Assembly: GCA_002712645.1 (NCBI GenBank)
Contig: PAUH01000035.1
Span: forward strand, 3,783-15,200
Direction: 5' to 3'
Origin: Methanobacteriota archaeon
GTDB taxonomy: Archaea; Thermoplasmatota; Poseidoniia; Poseidoniales; Thalassarchaeaceae
Length of the DNA stretch: 11,418 bases
Shown here: positions 7,461-11,418 of the stretch, in pieces
How positions within the stretch are numbered: position 1 is the first letter of the stretch
How the letters are laid out: each line of letters begins with the position of its first letter
Translations under genes and position numbers: made by a program
The notes under the pieces: generated by a model
What the model was told of the DNA's origin: nothing
Seen by the model: the letters and a program-made list of their open reading frames with translations, nothing else
Databases searched by the model: none

Positions 7461-8978
7461 GTGTCAGTCACAGTTGTCTGGTTTAGACGGGATTTACGCT
7501 TGGCGGATAATCCTGCTCTAGCAATGGCAAAGAGTCTTGGTAAACCGATCATCTGTTTGTTCAATATGGACTCTGCTCGTATTGGAAGGCCTGATGTAGA
7601 CCCAATTCATATTCAATGGGAGCTTGATTGTTTACAGGCATTGAAGACTGATATCGAGGCGATTGGCGGGGTATTGTTATTCCATTTCGGAGATGTCGTT
7701 GACAAGTTAAGAGAGATTCATCAGAAAAATAGTATTAGTTCGATTTATGGAAATCAGGAAACGGGCTTGCAATGGTCATGGGACCGCGACAAGTCTGTTT
7801 CAAGCTGGTGTAATAGGGAAGGGGTTCGATTCGTCGAATTTCCGACGAATGGCGTCATTCGAAAATTGGAATCAAGAGACATGTGGAAAAAAGAGCGTGA
7901 TTCAAGAATGGAAAAATCAGCTATAATCCCGCCCACTGAAATCATTCCCCCCGTTGGTATTGAATCTGACAAAATACCCGATATCTCGGACTTTGGGTTA
8001 GTCGGGCGGTCGCTCATAAATCGGCCTGATCCGGGGGAAAAGTCTGCAACTGCCACATTACAATCATTCTTGGATGGGCGTGGTCGTACTTACCGGAGAG
8101 ATATGTCCAGCCCCATCTCTGCGCAGAGTGCTTGTTCACGCCTATCGCCGTTCATCAGTGTGGGTTGTATAACTATTCGACAGATACTCCATCACACTAA
8201 GAAGAAAGTAGAAGCCGTGAAAAGGAATCCGAGAGCAAAGGAAAATCTTGGTTGGACAGGGAGTTTGAATTCATTCCAGAGTCGCCTGGCATGGCACTGT
8301 CATTTCATACAGCGTCTCGAGGTTGAGTTGACGCTGGATAGCGTCGCAATGAATCCTGAAATAGACTTGTATCTGAATCGTTCAATGGATGATTCGCGAT
8401 ACCGGGCATGGTCGACTGGGGAGACTGGTTGGCCATTCTTCGATGCATGCATGCGCTCACTAATCGCTACGGGATGGATAAATTTCAGAATGAGAGGTAT
8501 GCTTCAATCGGTCGCTTCATACACTCTTTGGTTACCTTGGCAATTGACGGGTTTACACTTGGCGAGATCATTCCTAGACTATGAACCTGGGATACATTGG
8601 TCGCAAGTTCAAATGCAATCTGGAGTAACTGGAATTAATTCAATTAGAGCGTATTCTATTTCCAAGCAGTCTCGAGATCAGGACCCTAATGGAGATTTCA
8701 TCAGACAATGGGTGGAGGAATTGCGAGATGTTCCAACACCATTCATCCACGAGCCGTGGCTCATGGATTTGGATCAACAGAAGGAGTATGGTTGCATGCT
8801 GGACGTGGATTATCCAAGACCAATTGTTGATGAGAAGGATTCACGAAAAGAGGGGATTAGTCGATCTTATTCAGCGAAATCAAAGCCGGGAGTTAAGCAA
8901 AGATCTCGTTTGGTGTACAAACTTCATGGCAGTAGAAAGCGTCAACGAAGTATTGGAAATAGAAGTAGAAAACATTGA
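7461..8978 (+). CDS. Deoxyribodipyrimidine photolyase/cryptochrome family protein
   Basis: This is a FAD-dependent flavoprotein of the family that repairs UV-induced pyrimidine dimers with blue light or senses light. The 505-residue protein opens with the antenna (Rossmann-like) domain, VTVVWFRRDLRLADNPAL (3-20). The FAD-binding helical domain covers about 205-435, with SSPISAQSACSRLSPF (216-231), LNSFQSRLAWHCHFIQRLE (269-287), TGWPFFDACMRSL (322-334), ATGWINFRMRG (336-346) and LDYEPGIHWSQVQMQSG (372-388). It ends with HEPW, DYPRPIVD and a strongly basic tail. The segment that in E. coli photolyase reads GGWQW is HWSQVQMQ here, which fits a less studied prokaryotic clade with a QLQMQ-type motif rather than classical class I CPD photolyases. 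Repair of cyclobutane dimers is likely but not proven; (6-4) repair or signalling is possible. The GTG start is fixed by an in-frame TAG at 7455. Confidence 0.9.
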   Translation: MSVTVVWFRRDLRLADNPALAMAKSLGKPIICLFNMDSARIGRPDVDPIHIQWELDCLQALKTDIEAIGGVLLFHFGDVVDKLREIHQKNSISSIYGNQETGLQWSWDRDKSVSSWCNREGVRFVEFPTNGVIRKLESRDMWKKERDSRMEKSAIIPPTEIIPPVGIESDKIPDISDFGLVGRSLINRPDPGEKSATATLQSFLDGRGRTYRRDMSSPISAQSACSRLSPFISVGCITIRQILHHTKKKVEAVKRNPRAKENLGWTGSLNSFQSRLAWHCHFIQRLEVELTLDSVAMNPEIDLYLNRSMDDSRYRAWSTGETGWPFFDACMRSLIATGWINFRMRGMLQSVASYTLWLPWQLTGLHLARSFLDYEPGIHWSQVQMQSGVTGINSIRAYSISKQSRDQDPNGDFIRQWVEELRDVPTPFIHEPWLMDLDQQKEYGCMLDVDYPRPIVDEKDSRKEGISRSYSAKSKPGVKQRSRLVYKLHGSRKRQRSIGNRSRKH

Positions 8979-8982
8979 CGAC

Positions 8983-10122
8983 TCAATCGACGGAAACCGG
9001 AAGTATCCGAGTAGTCCTGTATCCTTGTAATGCCTTGAGATACTTCATTTCTCTGAATATGTCGTCTAGTTCATCATCCCCAGTCTCAATTCTGAGTGAT
9101 CTGATTGTCAATAGCTTCGAAGGTGTGCATATGCCCAATACAGAGGAAGGTTTTGCCTTTCTCAGAACTTCGGGGGATAGTTGCAAATTACCCCTCCCTA
9201 TGAGGAATCCCTGACCGCCCATGGGCGATAACAAAATTGTCACCTCGCCGCGATGTGAATCCAACAACTCAATCAAACCCCTCTCGCTGAGATCTGTTCC
9301 AACCTGGTTATTCCCCAATGACGCGTCCATTCCAAGTAAGGTTGGGCTCAAACCTACGATTTCCCCTATTCTACGTAAAGTCCCTCCCGACCCCCATATG
9401 ACTAGTCTCTCAGGAGACATCAGAACGTCACGAACGTGCTCAGCGATTCCCTCGATGACCTCATCTTCCGAGGCTGATTCAACCATTTCTTTTGCTCCCT
9501 GCATCCATCTCGGACTTGAAGGAGTCATTGCCTCTGCGTACAAGCGAACGGACCATCCTCCATCTCGATAGATTTCCTCGTCGAGATCTAGAACCTCTGT
9601 TGAAGCAACTAGTAAGTCGCCGCCCATCCATGCCTCCACCACCTCCGATGCAGCTTTGGGGGAGCTGGCAAAACATCCAGAGTACATCTTGACTCCACAG
9701 GGTATTCCAACGATCGGGATTGTGGATGATTCATTCTCTTCCAGGGTTTGTATCAAGTCTCTTGTTGTTCCATCTCCGCCCGCATAGAGTATCAGATCAA
9801 CCCCTTGATTAACGAGTATCTTTACCAACTCTCTTGTATCTTCATGAGAAGTTGTGCCGCTGGATTCGTGTACAACAATCGTATTGATGTCAGATTCTGA
9901 ATCGAGCCACTCGGACCCCATCCTCCCTTCAGAGATTAGCACAGTTGCTCCGTACTTTGTAAGAGCGTTTTCCAAAAGTGCCATTGCAGATCTTGCTCGA
10001 GGGCCTGCTCGATCTTCGGCCCCTTCAGCTCTAGCTTTCAACGCCAACCCGTCGGATCCCTTCAGACCAAGCCTACCGCCGAGACCTGCATCCGGGTTGA
10101 TCACGAGCCCAATGCGGAACAT
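8983..10122 (-). CDS. ATP-NAD kinase family protein (COG3199/AcoX type)
   Basis: This is a 379-residue cytosolic protein of the diacylglycerol-kinase/NAD-kinase fold. It probably phosphorylates NAD to NADP, though this subfamily is less well characterised than classical NadK. The N-terminus FRIGLVINPDAGLGGRLGLKGSDG (2-25) carries the conserved first strand and Gly-rich loop. The hallmark GGDGTTRDL is at 115-123, where GGDG is the nucleotide-binding and catalytic loop. GIPCGVKMYSGCFA (139-152), LGMDASLGN and SPMGGQGFLIGRGNLQLSPEV are also typical of COG3199. The last helix region, IFREMKYLKALQGYRT, is a recurrent ending in the group. The start ATG at 10122 gives the expected N-terminus; no ribosome binding site is evident. 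The gene faces away from thrS and ends 4 bp from the end of the photolyase gene. Specificity for NAD rather than another diphosphate or lipid substrate is inferred. Confidence 0.85.
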   Translation of the reverse strand: MFRIGLVINPDAGLGGRLGLKGSDGLALKARAEGAEDRAGPRARSAMALLENALTKYGATVLISEGRMGSEWLDSESDINTIVVHESSGTTSHEDTRELVKILVNQGVDLILYAGGDGTTRDLIQTLEENESSTIPIVGIPCGVKMYSGCFASSPKAASEVVEAWMGGDLLVASTEVLDLDEEIYRDGGWSVRLYAEAMTPSSPRWMQGAKEMVESASEDEVIEGIAEHVRDVLMSPERLVIWGSGGTLRRIGEIVGLSPTLLGMDASLGNNQVGTDLSERGLIELLDSHRGEVTILLSPMGGQGFLIGRGNLQLSPEVLRKAKPSSVLGICTPSKLLTIRSLRIETGDDELDDIFREMKYLKALQGYRTTRILPVSVD

Positions 10123-10291
10123 AGTCGTCGGAAAGGATGCAGCAACTTAGGGATACGCCTGAAATTGCAATTCAAATCTCATTCCATTACCAATTCTAAA
10201 GTTGTCAGTATGCCCATATACCGCAGTACTATGGTCGTACCTTCCACGGCCTTCATAACCAAATGTCGATGGAGAGGCAAATAGGATTTCT
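10123..10291. promoter_or_regulatory. Divergent intergenic region between the NAD-kinase-like gene and thrS
   Basis: This 169-bp gap holds both promoters. On the plus strand CATATACC (10215-10222) is a TATA-like element that would start a transcript near 10245, leaving about 47 nt before the thrS ATG. The same 8-mer is the minus-strand element before the hsp20-like gene. On the minus side an AT-rich stretch around 10160-10200 includes the 10-bp palindrome AATTGCAATT (10163-10172). No T-box, tRNA-like leader or other riboswitch was recognised. Confidence 0.4.
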
Positions 10292-11418
10292 ATGGCGATG
10301 GTCAGCGTTGAGCTCTCTGATGGCACTATTCACGAATATGCCGGGGGCATAACCGCGGGTGAAGTGATCTTCAATGTCCATGGCAAGAAATCTGGGGCCG
10401 TAGCGGTTCTTATCGATGGAGAGGAAAGAGATTTCTCACATGTCATAGAATCTGACTGCACGATAAAACCAATATTGGGCGATAGTGATGAGGGGCTGTA
10501 CATCCTCCGGCACTCTTGTGCGCATCTACTTGCCCAAGCTGTTGTGGAGCTCTTTCCAGAAGCAAAACCAACGATCGGTCCACCTATTGATCATGGATTC
10601 TACTACGACTTCCACATGGATCCAATAGGGGACGAGGATCTTAGAAACATAGAGAAGAAGATGCAACAGCATATCAGATCTAATCACAAAATCATACGAG
10701 AGGAATATGATAACTCGACGTTGCGAGAGATGTTCGGATCTAACAAATTCAAAATTGAAATCATGGATGACAAGGTCGGGCATGATGTCGGATCTTCTGC
10801 ATACCGCCAGGGTGATTTCATTGATTTGTGTCGTGGCCCACATGTTCCGTCGACCTCTCACTTGAGGTGGTTCAAGCTTACAAGCACTAGTCAGGCTTAC
10901 TGGAGGGCTGATAGTTCACGAGAGTCGTTGGTAAGGATATACGGGATGTGCTACTCCTCGAAAGAAGGTCTCAAAGAAAGGCAGAGGCAGATAGAAGAAG
11001 CGGCGAAAAGAGATCATAAGAAAATCGGCAAAGAAATGGAACTCTACATGATTGATGAGTTGATTGGGAAGGGGCTCCCTGTTTGGCTTCCCAATGGAGA
11101 GACTCTGAAATCTCAAATTGAAAAGTTTGCAGTTGAAACTGAAGATAACTATGGTTACGTACGTGTCACTACCCCCGTACTTGGAAAGAAGCAGCTCTTC
11201 GAAGCAAGTGGGCATCTCCCACACTATGCTGATGGCATGTACCCTCCCATGGAAATGGACGATGGTACGTATTATCTCAAGGCGATGAACTGTCCAATGC
11301 ATCATCTAGTCTACAAGAACAAGAAGCGATCATACAGGGATCTACCGCTCAGAGTGGCCGAGTATGGGACAGTCTATCGGAATGAGTTATCGGGTACACT
11401 AGCTGGTCTTTTGAGAGT
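10292..11418 (+). CDS. thrS: Threonyl-tRNA synthetase, bacterial type, N-terminal part
   Basis: This enzyme charges tRNA-Thr with threonine. The frame is open from the ATG at 10292 to the right edge: 375 codons, roughly 60% of a typical 640-residue enzyme. The TGS domain is at about 1-62, and the second editing domain follows with HSCAH (74-78), GPPIDHGFYYDF (96-107) and DLCRGPH (178-184). Its His 74, His 78, Cys 180 and His 184 match the metal-like editing site that hydrolyses Ser-tRNA-Thr in E. coli ThrRS. The catalytic domain begins near 245: LPNGETLKSQIE, TTPVLGKKQLFEASGH, KAMNCPMHH with the zinc ligand Cys 334, and motif 2 starting YRNELSG (362-368). Numbering is nearly identical to E. 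coli ThrRS. Most archaea instead have a DTD-like N-terminal editing domain, so this is the bacterial form. GGATTTCT just before the ATG is at best a weak ribosome binding site; Met 3 is an alternative start. Confidence 0.96.
   Translation, partial: MAMVSVELSDGTIHEYAGGITAGEVIFNVHGKKSGAVAVLIDGEERDFSHVIESDCTIKPILGDSDEGLYILRHSCAHLLAQAVVELFPEAKPTIGPPIDHGFYYDFHMDPIGDEDLRNIEKKMQQHIRSNHKIIREEYDNSTLREMFGSNKFKIEIMDDKVGHDVGSSAYRQGDFIDLCRGPHVPSTSHLRWFKLTSTSQAYWRADSSRESLVRIYGMCYSSKEGLKERQRQIEEAAKRDHKKIGKEMELYMIDELIGKGLPVWLPNGETLKSQIEKFAVETEDNYGYVRVTTPVLGKKQLFEASGHLPHYADGMYPPMEMDDGTYYLKAMNCPMHHLVYKNKKRSYRDLPLRVAEYGTVYRNELSGTLAGLLR

Noticed and set aside
10526..11305. Two minus-strand open frames (111 and 129 codons) over thrS
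   Set aside because: The plus-strand thrS frame is unbroken and carries editing-site and catalytic motifs throughout, so these are shadows.
1..11418. CRISPR array, tRNA or rRNA genes, insertion sequences or phage cassette
   Set aside because: Gaps between genes are at most about 170 bp, no regularly spaced repeats or tRNA-like T-loop pattern were seen, and every long frame has a housekeeping or metabolic identity.

Overview
The window looks like a piece of a compact archaeal genome, most likely a marine planktonic Thermoplasmatota lineage (Marine Group II/III-like). This placement is inferred from gene content alone. The archaeal signs are a group II chaperonin (thermosome), an archaeal-style CTP synthase, TATA-like boxes at a plausible distance upstream of several starts, frequent non-ATG starts (GTG, TTG), and a COG3199-type ATP-NAD kinase-like protein. 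These sit beside genes of bacterial character: a bacterial-type DnaK, a bacterial-architecture threonyl-tRNA synthetase and a photolyase. That mixture is typical of mesophilic surface-ocean archaea, and the photolyase fits a sunlit habitat.

Layout, left to right: the 3' part of a bile acid:sodium symporter family (BASS) transporter (+), then a minus-strand pair in which an Hsp20/alpha-crystallin-like protein precedes dnaK, then a divergent thermosome subunit (+) facing away from that pair across a short shared promoter region. Next come an SDR-type L-threonine 3-dehydrogenase (-), CTP synthase pyrG (+), a photolyase/cryptochrome family flavoprotein (+), a COG3199 ATP-NAD kinase family protein (-), and the 5' two-thirds of thrS (+), which runs off the right edge. 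Strand alternates almost gene by gene, so the only probable operon is hsp20-like/dnaK.

The main functional grouping is chaperones: an sHsp-like protein, Hsp70 and a group II chaperonin lie back to back over about 4.2 kb and share an intergenic promoter region with a short inverted repeat. The other genes are single-gene metabolic or housekeeping units: threonine catabolism, pyrimidine nucleotide synthesis, DNA photorepair or light sensing, NADP supply and translation. All three convergent gene pairs have essentially no spacer (1 bp, 4 bp and a 22-bp overlap).

No RNA genes, CRISPR arrays, insertion sequences, phage genes or long repeats were seen, and I found no convincing novel multi-gene system. 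The points most worth a second look are unusual residues in the thermosome nucleotide site, the sHsp-like partner of DnaK, the altered FAD-pocket motif and probable leaderless GTG start of the photolyase, and the bacterial-type ThrRS in an otherwise archaeal context.
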